Made by a program: the position numbers and the translations under genes | Shown here: positions 17,648-26,690 of the stretch, piece after piece | How the letters are laid out: each line of letters begins with the position of its first letter | Numbering within the stretch: position 1 is the stretch's first letter | The notes under the pieces: model-generated | Told to the model about the DNA's origin: nothing | Seen by the model: only the letters and a program-made list of their open reading frames with translations | Database searches by the model: none | Assembly (NCBI RefSeq): GCF_902770715.1 | Contig: NZ_CACXTS010000011.1 | Location: forward strand, 1 to 64,000 | Length of the DNA: 64,000 nucleotides | Direction: 5' to 3' | Origin: an uncultured Methanobrevibacter sp. | Lineage (GTDB): Archaea > Methanobacteriota > Methanobacteria > Methanobacteriales > Methanobacteriaceae

Positions 17648-19172
17648 GAAGAGGAACCTTTTCACTTTCCACAACAACCTCAACAACAAGAGGTCCTGCC
17701 AACTCATTTTGAAGAAGCATTTCAAGATCTTCAAGATTTTCGACACGCACCGCATCGATTCCATAGCTTGAGGCCAACTTTACGAAATCTGGATTTTTCA
17801 GCTCAACCTGATATGCTTCCATGTCATAGAAATCCTCCTGCCATTGCCTTATGATTGCAAATTCAGAATTGTTGAGGATGAACACTATGACGTCCAGGTC
17901 ATTTTCCTTAAGTGTTGCCAGCTCCTGGACATTCATCTGGAAATCACCATCACCATTGATGAGGATGATTTTCTCATCGCTTGCAATGGCTGCACCGATT
18001 GCGGCCGGAAGGCCATAACCCATAGGTGCCATTGACCCTGAAAACAACAAATGTCCTGGCCTTAGACATTTCTTGAAAAGTGTTGTCCATGTTGTGTGTG
18101 AGCCTGCATCCGAAACTGTGATATTGTCATAGAATCTGCTTAAAATCCTCTTGATGGCTGCCTGCGGCTTCAAGTCATCATCCGAACCTTCAATTTCAAT
18201 GGTGTTGTCGATTCTTAAAATCTCATCAATCCAATCGACCTTTTTGAAAGTGATTTCGGCAAGGAAATCCTCGACTTTTCCATGAATCGGACAGTCACCT
18301 ACCAGAACATCCCTGTTGATGTTTACATGAATGAGATTTTCCGGGACTTCCTGAAATGTTCTCTCAGATGCCCTTATGCCCAGTGCAATTATGCAGTCCG
18401 CATGCTCAAATGCATATTTTGACCTTGGAGCTGAGCGGATACCGACCATTCCCAAATTCAAATCATCATCTTCTGAAATGATTCCCCTCCCGTGGAATGT
18501 TGTAGTGACGGGAATCCTGTACTTTAGAGCAATTTCTTCAAGGCGCTCCTTCTGTGAAATGGCTCCGGCTCCCAGGATAAACAGCGGCCTTTCGGATTTG
18601 TCAATCAGCTCCTGAGCCCTTGTGATGTTTGACATGTCGTCTTCACAGAGGTAGCAGAGCTTAATGTCATCAAAATCCTCCTGAAGCAGAACGTCCTTTG
18701 CCAGATTGATATGAATCGGACCTTTCGGAATTGTTTTAAGCTCAAAAATGGCTGCCCTTAATGCATACAAAGCTTCAGTTCCGTTCAAAGGATTATATGA
18801 TGCTCTTGTTATGTGCCTGAACATTTCGAATTGGGGAGTTGTCTGGAAATGGTCTGTGTTTCTGTATTCCAATTCATTATCCCCTGTCAGGACCAGAATC
18901 GGAACGTTGTCCTTGAAAGCTGTTGCAAGCGCCATTGTGAAGTTCAGTGCTCCCGGAGATGCTGTTGCAATGCATACCCCAAGCTTTCCTGTGGACCGGT
19001 AGTATCCGTCGGCGGCATGGGCTGCGGCCTGTTCATGCCTTGTCAGTATATGATTGATGCTTGATGCTGAAAGTGACTTGTAAATAGGTGTTATCTGCTC
19101 GCCCGGAACTCCGAAAACATTTTCGACTCCTTCCTCTTCAAGGATTTCTACGAACCTGTCCGCTACGTTCAC
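17640..19172 (-). CDS. Acetolactate synthase-like TPP-dependent enzyme, large subunit type
   Basis: 510-residue ThDP enzyme of the acetolactate synthase/benzoylformate decarboxylase superfamily. N-terminal PYR domain with the catalytic Glu in ILTRHEQAAAHAADGY; middle domain with LFILGAGAISQ; C-terminal PP domain with NGDGDFQMNVQELATL and the second ligand in FILNNSEFAI. It is 40-60 residues shorter than typical IlvB and has no small-subunit gene next to it. It may therefore be a paralogue acting on a related 2-oxo acid rather than the branched-chain enzyme. Start GTG 19172 has SD GGAGGAAG, and GTGA overlaps the stop of the upstream gene by 3 bases, indicating coupling. Confidence 0.85.
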   Translation of the reverse strand: MNVADRFVEILEEEGVENVFGVPGEQITPIYKSLSASSINHILTRHEQAAAHAADGYYRSTGKLGVCIATASPGALNFTMALATAFKDNVPILVLTGDNELEYRNTDHFQTTPQFEMFRHITRASYNPLNGTEALYALRAAIFELKTIPKGPIHINLAKDVLLQEDFDDIKLCYLCEDDMSNITRAQELIDKSERPLFILGAGAISQKERLEEIALKYRIPVTTTFHGRGIISEDDDLNLGMVGIRSAPRSKYAFEHADCIIALGIRASERTFQEVPENLIHVNINRDVLVGDCPIHGKVEDFLAEITFKKVDWIDEILRIDNTIEIEGSDDDLKPQAAIKRILSRFYDNITVSDAGSHTTWTTLFKKCLRPGHLLFSGSMAPMGYGLPAAIGAAIASDEKIILINGDGDFQMNVQELATLKENDLDVIVFILNNSEFAIIRQWQEDFYDMEAYQVELKNPDFVKLASSYGIDAVRVENLEDLEMLLQNELAGPLVVEVVVESEKVPLPK

Positions 19173-19627
19173 TCTTCCTCCTCCTGGTATGATCCGTTAT
19201 ACTCGCCTGAGCCTTCCACCGGAAATACGACCGCCTGTGCAATTCTGTCGCCTGATTTTATTTTATATTCGAATTCACCGTGATTGTAAATCATGAACAT
19301 CAATGTTCCGTAAAATCCAGGGTCTCCAACCGCTGTTTGAACGGATATGAATGACCTTAAGAGGGTTGACCTTGGAAGGTAAAGCATGGTGTATCCTTTA
19401 GGTATCTTGATTTTCCTTCTGATGCTTGCCAGATATGCTGTATGCGGTTTCAATGTATAGATGTCGCCTTCCATTTCCCTGATTTCAGGCAGATTCTTTT
19501 CATTGTCAATGAGTGACCCACCGCTTTCCTGAATGTATATTTTATCTAGTTCCAAATCAATTCCTGAGGGCTGCACCAAATCAGCAAAGTCTGGAAACAG
19601 CTTAACAAGTTCTTTTTCACCGAGCAT
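19169..19627 (-). CDS. dUTPase / dCTP deaminase family protein
   Basis: 152-residue protein of the DCD-DUT superfamily. Seen: VQPSGIDLELDKIY, YLPRSTLLRSFISVQTAVGDPGFYGTL in pieces, and GDRIAQAVVFPVE followed by YNGSYQ. These are the substrate-binding motifs of trimeric or hexameric dUTPases and dCTP deaminases. The deaminase glutamate after the GWEGH-type motif is not evident (FYGTLMFMIYN instead), so dUTP hydrolysis is the more likely activity. I prefer ATG 19627 to the TTG at 19636. It overlaps the downstream TPP enzyme gene and may be transcribed with it. The promoter region is shared, divergently, with the tautomerase gene (65 bases). Confidence 0.82.
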   Translation of the reverse strand: MLGEKELVKLFPDFADLVQPSGIDLELDKIYIQESGGSLIDNEKNLPEIREMEGDIYTLKPHTAYLASIRRKIKIPKGYTMLYLPRSTLLRSFISVQTAVGDPGFYGTLMFMIYNHGEFEYKIKSGDRIAQAVVFPVEGSGEYNGSYQEEEE

Positions 19628-19692
19628 TATTATCAAATCCTTTTAATAATCTATTTATATTCAATACTTAATATATTTTAATTGGTGATAAA

Positions 19693-19881
19693 ATGCCTGT
19701 AATTACAATAGCTGGAAATGACGGAATTACTATAGAAAAGAAAAGAGAAATGGTTAAAAAAGTATCTGAAGTAGTTGCTGACGCATATGGCTTGCCTATT
19801 GAAGCCATTACCGTGCTCGTCCAACCATACGCTAAAGAGGACATTGGCGTGGCCGGAGGATTGTTGAGCGACAGAGAATAA
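19693..19881 (+). CDS. 4-oxalocrotonate tautomerase family protein
   Basis: 62-residue tautomerase. Pro after the initiator Met (MPVITIAGNDG) is the catalytic base of the family, and the helix KKREMVKKVSEVVADAYGLP and the strand AITVLVQPY match. Length is normal for a subunit that forms hexamers. A textbook archaeal SD, GGTGAT, lies 3 bases before the ATG. The substrate is unknown. Confidence 0.9.
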   Translation: MPVITIAGNDGITIEKKREMVKKVSEVVADAYGLPIEAITVLVQPYAKEDIGVAGGLLSDRE

Positions 19882-19998
19882 GTAATTTAAATCAAATAGG
19901 GGAGATACAACGACCAAACTCCCCTTTTAAAGTTCAAACCAAAAAAGAACTTGCATTCAATTTCTTGAATACAATTAAATATTAATGTTGCATCATAT

Positions 19999-20940
19999 TT
20001 AACTATTTGTTTTGGAGTAGGAATTTTCGCCAGTTCTTTCAATCAGATTCAGTTCGATGAGCTCATCGATGTTTCTTTGAATCTTGTTTTCGAAATTTTT
20101 GGACCTGTATCTGATTAGGGATCTTTTGATTTCATCAAATGATGTGTTTGAATCGATAGAATCATGAACTGATTGCTGGAACGGAGTCAAATTGAAGATT
20201 ACCTGGCTTAAAATGGATTCATTTTCATTGACGTTGTCAAATGACCAGTTCTTGTCCTTGGTCTTTACATGGAATCTGTCTTCAAGCTCGGGAATCCTGT
20301 CCTTCAGCAAATCAAGGTGAGGATAATCTGCGAGGCCATATTTGTGCTTGGATATCTTTGCAAGAAACCCTTCATAGACCCTTTGAAGATCTATCTGGCT
20401 TTTGAATGTGAAGTTGCCCAATACATAAACATAATCATCAATTACGCTGACAACCCTATAGGAATTCGTTTCATCGTCAAATTCTATCTCCTTGAACCTG
20501 TTTACATCCCAATCGTTGTCCAGAAGGAAATTCCTGACGAATCTGGCATCCTCAAAAGCATCATAATATCCGAAGATATAGTCATCACCTGCTATCTGCT
20601 TTTTGATTGTGAAAGTGTCGAATACCCTGGCGATGTTCAATCCGTATTTCGAACCGTTCGGGTTTCTCTTGAAATTCTTAACAAGCCTTACAATCCTCAG
20701 GGTATCCGGCATGCTTTTGTCCTTGGAAAGAAGATGGAGCTTATCATCAATAATCGCCAAAACAAGGTAATCATCATCCCTTTTAACTGCCTGAGGAATT
20801 CTGTTTAAATCCCAGTCACATTGAATCAACAAATCCCTAATGAATATGGCGTCATCCAAATCACTCACTTTAGCATAAATCTTGGATGATTTGACAATAT
20901 TGAATGAATTCCTGTTTTCTCGAAGATATCTCTTATCCAT
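19999..20940 (-). CDS. Hypothetical protein with duplicated N-terminal domain and winged-helix-like C-terminus
   Basis: 313 residues. Two copies of a module of about 60 residues are visible: AIFIRDLLIQCDWDLNRIPQA (about residues 31-51) and RFVRNFLLDNDWDVNRFKEI (about 132-151). Each is followed by strands of the type YLVLAIIDDKLHLL or YRVVSVIDDYVYVL. The DDA..IRN.L...DWD pattern recalls AP2-like or Arg-repressor-like DNA-binding modules seen in Methanobrevibacter proteins. The C-terminal 80 residues (TSFDEIKRSLIRYRSKNFENKIQRNIDELIELNLIE, in pieces) look like a winged helix. No signal peptide. It may be a transcription factor; this is inference. Confidence 0.6.
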   Translation of the reverse strand: MDKRYLRENRNSFNIVKSSKIYAKVSDLDDAIFIRDLLIQCDWDLNRIPQAVKRDDDYLVLAIIDDKLHLLSKDKSMPDTLRIVRLVKNFKRNPNGSKYGLNIARVFDTFTIKKQIAGDDYIFGYYDAFEDARFVRNFLLDNDWDVNRFKEIEFDDETNSYRVVSVIDDYVYVLGNFTFKSQIDLQRVYEGFLAKISKHKYGLADYPHLDLLKDRIPELEDRFHVKTKDKNWSFDNVNENESILSQVIFNLTPFQQSVHDSIDSNTSFDEIKRSLIRYRSKNFENKIQRNIDELIELNLIERTGENSYSKTNS

Positions 20941-21028
20941 AATAATACTTTTATTTTAAAAATTAATAAAATTATGCTTTGAGATAATATGTCTCTTTTG
21001 AAATTATTTAAAAAAAAGATTAAGAAGA

Positions 21029-21052
21029 GATGTTTTCATCACCGAAAACATC
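21029..21052 (-). terminator. Terminator of the repeat adhesin gene
   Basis: GATGTTTTC/GAAAACATC, a 9-bp perfect stem with a 6-base loop, is followed on the minus strand by a run of seven Ts (21011-21017). It lies 19 bases after the adhesin stop. Confidence 0.6.
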
Positions 21053-21070
21053 ACCTTCACCGAAAATTTT

Positions 21071-22740
21071 CTAAACCCTATTTACAACAATAGTGTTAGC
21101 TATTTCAACATCACTATATTGGCCGTTTCCTTCAAATTTAGCTGAAATATCATAAGTGCCCACAGCCAGATTGATAGGTAAGCTTGCAACACCATTTTCA
21201 TTGGTTCTGATGCTATAGGTTTTACCGACTACTGTAATCTTTACTATGCTATTGGCGATAGGACTGCCGCTAGGGTCGGTTAAAGTGACATCATAGCTTG
21301 TACCGTCACGATAGTTCATGACAACATCATTAGCGGTTAAAACAGCTGCAGGCTGTTTAACTGTTATTGAAGCACTTGTAAAGGCAGCTTCATGAATTTC
21401 ATCGCCTTCAAATGTAGCGTTGACATCATAAACTCCAGCCCTTAAATTAATAGCCAAGCTGGCAACACCGTTAGCATCGGTTACAGTGGTATAATATTTG
21501 CCGACAATACCTATTTTAACGACAGAATTGACAATAGGATTGCCGCTGGCATCAGTCAGGGTAACAGTCCAAGCAGAACCATCCTTATAGCACATCACAA
21601 GGTCGTCTGCGGATAATGTAGTGGTATCCGGAGTGTTTACGAACACAGTATTTGCAATGGATGCTGAACTGTACCTTGCATTTCCTTCAAAGGTTGCGGT
21701 AATATCATAAACACCAACACCCAAGTTAATAGGCAAGGTAGCAACACCATTTTCATCGGTTCTGCGGTCATATGTGATACCTACAATGTTGATTTTGACA
21801 ATAGTATTGGCAATAGGGTTACCGTTAGGATCAGTTAAGGTCACTGCATATTCACTGCCGTCACTATGAACCATGACAACATCTTCAGCAGATAAGATAG
21901 CTGCAGGATTTTTAACTGTCACTGTGGCTCTTGCAAATGCAGATTGGTGATTTGCATCGCCGTCAAAGGTTGCGTTTATATCATAAACGCCAACACCCAA
22001 GTTAATAGGCAAGTTGGCAACACCGTTTGCATCAGTCTTTCTGTTGTAGACTTTGCCGACAATGCCTATTTTAACAATAGCGTTAGACATAGGATTGCCG
22101 CTGGCATCAGTCAAGGTGACAGTCCAAGCAGAACCATCCTTATAGCACATCTCAAGGTCACCGGTAGATAAAACAGCTGCATTAGGTCTGCATACAGTTA
22201 CTTTAGATACAATAGATGCAGGACTTGCTGTATCACTTCCTTCAAATGTGGCGGTAAAATCATAAACCCCAACATACAAGTCAATAGGACGGCTGGCCCT
22301 ACCTTCCTCGTTGGTTTGGATATAAACCATTTCGTCACCCATTTCAAGCATGATTGGAACATCAGCGATAGGGTTGCCGTTTGAATCTGTTACGAATAAT
22401 GTATATTCTGTACCGTCATTTTCAACCATAATGATGTCCTCGGCTGATAAGGTTGCCGGAGGATAATTAACGTATATGGAAGCACTTACAGATGAAGAAG
22501 CATAATTTAAATCTCCTTCAAACCTTGCAGTCATATCATAAATGCCGATAGCCAAGTTGATAGGTAGGCTGGCAACACCATCAGCATTGGTCTTCCTGTC
22601 ATAAACCCTGTCTAATATGCCTATTTTAACGATAGCATTAGCAATAGGATTAGCGTTTACATCAGTCAAAGTGACAGTCCAAGCGGAACCGTCTTTATAG
22701 GTCATGAACAAGTCATCAGCTGACAATGAAGTTCCAACAC
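21071..22740 (-). repeat. Three 555-bp higher-order repeats (two Ig-like domains each)
   Basis: The six domains alternate between two types. Domains 1, 3 and 5 carry YKDGSAW, and 2, 4 and 6 carry DG(S/T)xY in its place. The AAGC(A/G)GAACC landmark occurs at 21571, 22126 and 22681, exactly 555 bases apart. The unit that duplicated was therefore a pair of domains. Confidence 0.85.
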
Positions 22741-25700
22741 GGTCAAATACAACGTCAAGATCTCTTTCAACCAATAAAGTCTCCTGAGGATAGATATAAT
22801 CATCAGAAGGCATGCCCGGTTCAGGTTCATATTCGTCAGGAACATGTGTAATCTTAATGTTATAGGTGCCTGCTTCGGTGATGCCTAAATCCTGTACACT
22901 CAAGCTTATATATTTGCATCCTTGATTATCAGAACACAAGCGGAATAAATCAAGGTCGTTTCCGAATTCATCTGCAAACATATCATGCAGGAATGTGAAT
23001 TTTTCATCTTCACTCAATTGATAGAATTCATCAGGATTAATACCAAATTCTTCCAAATAGCCATCATCATCTGTATACAACAGACCTGAGTCATATATCC
23101 AAATTCTGAGGATTTTTTCTCCCAAACCTTCTATTTTTTCATCATTTACATATACATTGAATTGGCCTCCACCAATATCTATGTAAATGCTTTGCCTATT
23201 TGCATCATCAGTGGCAGAAATCATTGCAATCGGATTAGCATCATAGCCGCCGAAGTGAGGATTCTCATTACTGACTTCAATTTGGAATAACGGTTTTACG
23301 TCATCTGGGGTGACCACTTTATATACGTAATCGGCAATTCTTATACGTTTGAATGTTAATGAATCTTCACCATAATTTAATGTGAATGTTACGACAGTAT
23401 TTTCAGGAAGAAGAGTCATCAAATCATAATCGTCTAAAGAAAGCTTGTATCTATTTCCTAAAATGCGATAGTTATATTCAGTGTAGAATTCCTCCAGGGA
23501 TATTGTGCGAATTCCTGTGTCACCATCACTGATTACAACACCACCGTCAATAACTTCATAGCTATCAGGAATGCTGAATTCAATGAAAACACCGTTAGGG
23601 CGTGGTCCCATAGTATCAGGACTGTTGAGGTCTCCAGTAGTGATGTTACCGTAGAATATGTAATGTTCAACGCCTACATGAAGCTGATGGAGAATTGCAT
23701 TGGTGTCTGTGACCTCAACAACATATTCATAAATAGGGAATTCTGAATCTAATACATCAACATAGAACTCTAAAATGTCCCTATCCTCGACTTGAGATAA
23801 ATCCAAATTGATAGGGTATTCCCAAGCCTGCTTATCCTCAATCCAGTTAGGTTGGATATCGGATGAAATCATGGAAGCAAATGGTTCATCATTTTTAGTA
23901 ACGGCAACAGTAACTACAGTATTTTCATCTTTTTTAGGAATTATCAGGTAGGCTACAGTTACATCTCCTTTGTCAAATTCCATGTCTCCTTCATCTTCAG
24001 CAGCAAAATAGAAATCAATTTCTTCTTGAGGACCGTCATCTTCATCATCGTCATCATAGACAAAGGTCATGTTTGAGCTTATACTAAGGAAATTGCCTTC
24101 TGTTCCATTGTAATAATAGGTTACAGTAACGACATAATCACCTGGAGCCAATTCGTCATCATCAATCCAAATACCACATGACATATCGCCATCATCTTCC
24201 TCTAATTGGAAATTGTATATTTTTTCATTACCCTCTTCATCCACGAGGCCGACATTAATTATGACATCATCCTGTGATGGATCCCAAACGGTACCGTGCT
24301 CATTGAAGTAGTGGGCATGTATTACAGCAATCCAATCTTCCTCATCACAGAAGCGATGGTCTTCATAGTCAAACAATTCAATGCTTACCCCATCGGATTC
24401 CACGTATTTTCTTTCAATCAATTTGATTTCAGCGTTTTTTGAAAAGTGTGCAGTAGACTGTTGTGGCATAGTAACATTAAAACTGCCCATATTAATTTCC
24501 TGGAACTCTGCTGTTAAATTGTAAGTGCCAGAGGTAAAGTTTCCATCCAATTTAGAATCTAATATATAATATCTGTTTAAAATACCCTCTTCACCATAGA
24601 ACTGATTGTCAATTTGCTCTTTTTCAGTTAAAACATCAAGTTGATCTACAAAACCTACAAATAATTGGTTTCCACTGTCATTCTTAATTATGACATAACC
24701 AGTAGTGCCGTCAGGAACCACCAAATAAACTACAGTAGAGAGCATGAAATCATTGGTTCCCATAATGGCCCTTTTAGGAATCTCAAGTGGATTTTCAAAG
24801 GTATATTCGTAATCAAGAATTAGATTATTATCGTTGTCATAAATGCTAAATGTATAAGTGCCCACATCAGTAAAACGGAAATCAGCTAAATCAAATTCTG
24901 CATACTTTCCATCTTCATTAACTGTATATGTATTTTGAATTTGGTTCGCTTCAATCCTTAAAGTTTCGCCGGCAGTGCCTTCAGGACAATAGACCAGCAA
25001 TTTACCGTTTTTATCAAGAAGTGATGTGGATTCTACTTTCACTCTGAATTTGGAATTGTCGACAACAATTACATAATCACTGTCCTGCAAGTATCTTGTT
25101 TTCCAGTAGAAAGCATAATGGCCGTTCTCATCGCCAATATACTTAAAATATAGAATTTTTCCATTATCAATATCCGTCCAACATGTATTTTCAGGATATG
25201 TATCTTCAGGATATGTATCTTCAGGCCATTCATCAACAGAATCAACATAATTGAACTCGAATTCATCATAGGAGACATAGCGTGCATCAAGGGAATAATC
25301 GCCTTCCTCACTTAAATCTAAATCAGACCTTTTAAAGGTGAGTTCTTGGCCCAACATCTCATTTGTTATATTAATTACTTTACATAGCATTAAATCCGGA
25401 TCTCCGGCCTCATTTGGATAAAGTATATTACCCCAACTCAATACCAAAGCACCGTTATTGTAACTTTGAGGGATATGAATGGTTAAGATATTTTCATCTT
25501 TATTTATATCAGTTTCGCCGTTAATACTTTCAGATTTAAAATCAAGATAGACTGTTGTCTCAACACTGTCTATAATCCTTCCATCTTCTTCATATGTAAT
25601 TTCAAGATTATACTCTCCGGTAGTGGCATTTTCCAAATCTTCCTTAAAGACAACATATCCGTCATACTGGTCAAATTTGTATCCTTTCATCTGATAGTTG

Positions 25701-26362
25701 TACTCCATTTCGGAAATGCTTTTACGGAAAAATACCCATGCCGGAATATCCTTATTCCTGATGGTCAATACACCGGTCGCATTATCTCCAACCTTATAGT
25801 GTAAAAGTGTTACGATTTCCCTAAATGTGATCAAATCACTGTTAACGTCAAAATAGCTGCCCGGCTCTACCTTTTCAAATACTTCAAAAGAAGCTGTGGC
25901 AGTCACTGACTCGAAATATCCATTACCTGCATAGGTTACGGTTAGTGTATGTGTTCCCACATCCAAATTTTCAAAAGTGTATGTAGCATTATATTCCTCG
26001 AACTCTACCGTATAATTATTCTCATCATCAAGATTCAGTGAAAAAGTACCCTCACGGGGGAGATCAATCTCTATATTAACCACAGCAGGTTCACCATATT
26101 CAACATCTGAAACAGACACCTCCAACTCAGGCACCATAAGAGTAAAGTTGCCAGCAGACTGCACTTCAGCATCGCTAGATTCTAGTATCTGTTCATCTTC
26201 TATAGAAACTATTTCATCGTCAGAAGCATCGACTGACACCTCATCCATAGTTTCAACTGCCAGCGTGTCTGTGGAGTTGACATCCTCCGATGCGCTGACA
26301 GCACCAATTGTTAAGATAGCCAGCAGCAATAGGCCGACTATCATCAGCTTTTTATATTTCAT
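21071..26362 (-). CDS. Adhesin-like secreted protein with C-terminal tandem Ig-like repeats
   Basis: 1763 residues from ATG 26362 (SD AAGGT; the TTG at 26395 is upstream of it). Signal peptide MKYKKLMIVGLLLLAILTIG ending in AVSA. The first 1200 residues are acidic, with several diverged Ig-like strands and a short WPEDTYPEDTYPEN micro-repeat. The last 550 residues are six tandem domains of about 92 residues with the motif YKDGSAWTVTLTDxxGNPI and VGVYDxxATFEGxxxY, close to invasin/Big_1 type domains. There is no membrane anchor and, unlike its neighbours, no Lys-rich C-terminal module: the protein ends in IANTIVVNRV. It may attach by non-covalent contacts or be released. TATA at 26427-26438. 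Confidence 0.88.
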   Translation of the reverse strand: MKYKKLMIVGLLLLAILTIGAVSASEDVNSTDTLAVETMDEVSVDASDDEIVSIEDEQILESSDAEVQSAGNFTLMVPELEVSVSDVEYGEPAVVNIEIDLPREGTFSLNLDDENNYTVEFEEYNATYTFENLDVGTHTLTVTYAGNGYFESVTATASFEVFEKVEPGSYFDVNSDLITFREIVTLLHYKVGDNATGVLTIRNKDIPAWVFFRKSISEMEYNYQMKGYKFDQYDGYVVFKEDLENATTGEYNLEITYEEDGRIIDSVETTVYLDFKSESINGETDINKDENILTIHIPQSYNNGALVLSWGNILYPNEAGDPDLMLCKVINITNEMLGQELTFKRSDLDLSEEGDYSLDARYVSYDEFEFNYVDSVDEWPEDTYPEDTYPENTCWTDIDNGKILYFKYIGDENGHYAFYWKTRYLQDSDYVIVVDNSKFRVKVESTSLLDKNGKLLVYCPEGTAGETLRIEANQIQNTYTVNEDGKYAEFDLADFRFTDVGTYTFSIYDNDNNLILDYEYTFENPLEIPKRAIMGTNDFMLSTVVYLVVPDGTTGYVIIKNDSGNQLFVGFVDQLDVLTEKEQIDNQFYGEEGILNRYYILDSKLDGNFTSGTYNLTAEFQEINMGSFNVTMPQQSTAHFSKNAEIKLIERKYVESDGVSIELFDYEDHRFCDEEDWIAVIHAHYFNEHGTVWDPSQDDVIINVGLVDEEGNEKIYNFQLEEDDGDMSCGIWIDDDELAPGDYVVTVTYYYNGTEGNFLSISSNMTFVYDDDDEDDGPQEEIDFYFAAEDEGDMEFDKGDVTVAYLIIPKKDENTVVTVAVTKNDEPFASMISSDIQPNWIEDKQAWEYPINLDLSQVEDRDILEFYVDVLDSEFPIYEYVVEVTDTNAILHQLHVGVEHYIFYGNITTGDLNSPDTMGPRPNGVFIEFSIPDSYEVIDGGVVISDGDTGIRTISLEEFYTEYNYRILGNRYKLSLDDYDLMTLLPENTVVTFTLNYGEDSLTFKRIRIADYVYKVVTPDDVKPLFQIEVSNENPHFGGYDANPIAMISATDDANRQSIYIDIGGGQFNVYVNDEKIEGLGEKILRIWIYDSGLLYTDDDGYLEEFGINPDEFYQLSEDEKFTFLHDMFADEFGNDLDLFRLCSDNQGCKYISLSVQDLGITEAGTYNIKITHVPDEYEPEPGMPSDDYIYPQETLLVERDLDVVFDRVGTSLSADDLFMTYKDGSAWTVTLTDVNANPIANAIVKIGILDRVYDRKTNADGVASLPINLAIGIYDMTARFEGDLNYASSSVSASIYVNYPPATLSAEDIIMVENDGTEYTLFVTDSNGNPIADVPIMLEMGDEMVYIQTNEEGRASRPIDLYVGVYDFTATFEGSDTASPASIVSKVTVCRPNAAVLSTGDLEMCYKDGSAWTVTLTDASGNPMSNAIVKIGIVGKVYNRKTDANGVANLPINLGVGVYDINATFDGDANHQSAFARATVTVKNPAAILSAEDVVMVHSDGSEYAVTLTDPNGNPIANTIVKINIVGITYDRRTDENGVATLPINLGVGVYDITATFEGNARYSSASIANTVFVNTPDTTTLSADDLVMCYKDGSAWTVTLTDASGNPIVNSVVKIGIVGKYYTTVTDANGVASLAINLRAGVYDVNATFEGDEIHEAAFTSASITVKQPAAVLTANDVVMNYRDGTSYDVTLTDPSGSPIANSIVKITVVGKTYSIRTNENGVASLPINLAVGTYDISAKFEGNGQYSDVEIANTIVVNRV

Positions 26363-26395
26363 ATTATAACCTTTTTTGTTAAATGTTATATTCAA

Positions 26396-26669
26396 CTCGA
26401 ATACATTATTTATCTCTGTTTAATATTTTATATATAAATTATCATTCAAAATTGAATAAACTTAAAAGCAAAATCAAAATTTATAAGCAAAATTATATGA
26501 TTCTATAAAATATGATATACACAATTTAACAATAAAACAAAAAATAGAATAATTTTTAAAATAATTGCAATGCTCTCCAAATTAATTAAAAACTAGTTAA
26601 AATCAAGTAAAGTATTTTTTACATTCAGATATTGGAATTTGATATGAAATAAAAAAAAATAAGAGAAAA
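26396..26669. other. AT-rich intergenic region between two adhesin genes
   Basis: About 270 bases of very A+T-rich sequence. It holds the TATA box of the 1763-aa adhesin (TTTATATATAAA, 26427-26438, about 65 bases before its ATG). The side next to the following adhesin gene has the A-rich run that reads as a T tract for its terminator. No gene is seen. Confidence 0.5.
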
Positions 26670-26690
26670 ATAGGGAAATCATGCCCCTAT
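26670..26690 (-). terminator. Terminator overlapping the stop codon of the 656-aa adhesin gene
   Basis: ATAGGG (26670-26675) pairs with CCCTAT (26685-26690), which contains the stop codon. On the minus strand the hairpin is followed by TTTTTCTCTTATTTTTTTTT. The same layout recurs at the other adhesin genes. Confidence 0.6.
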
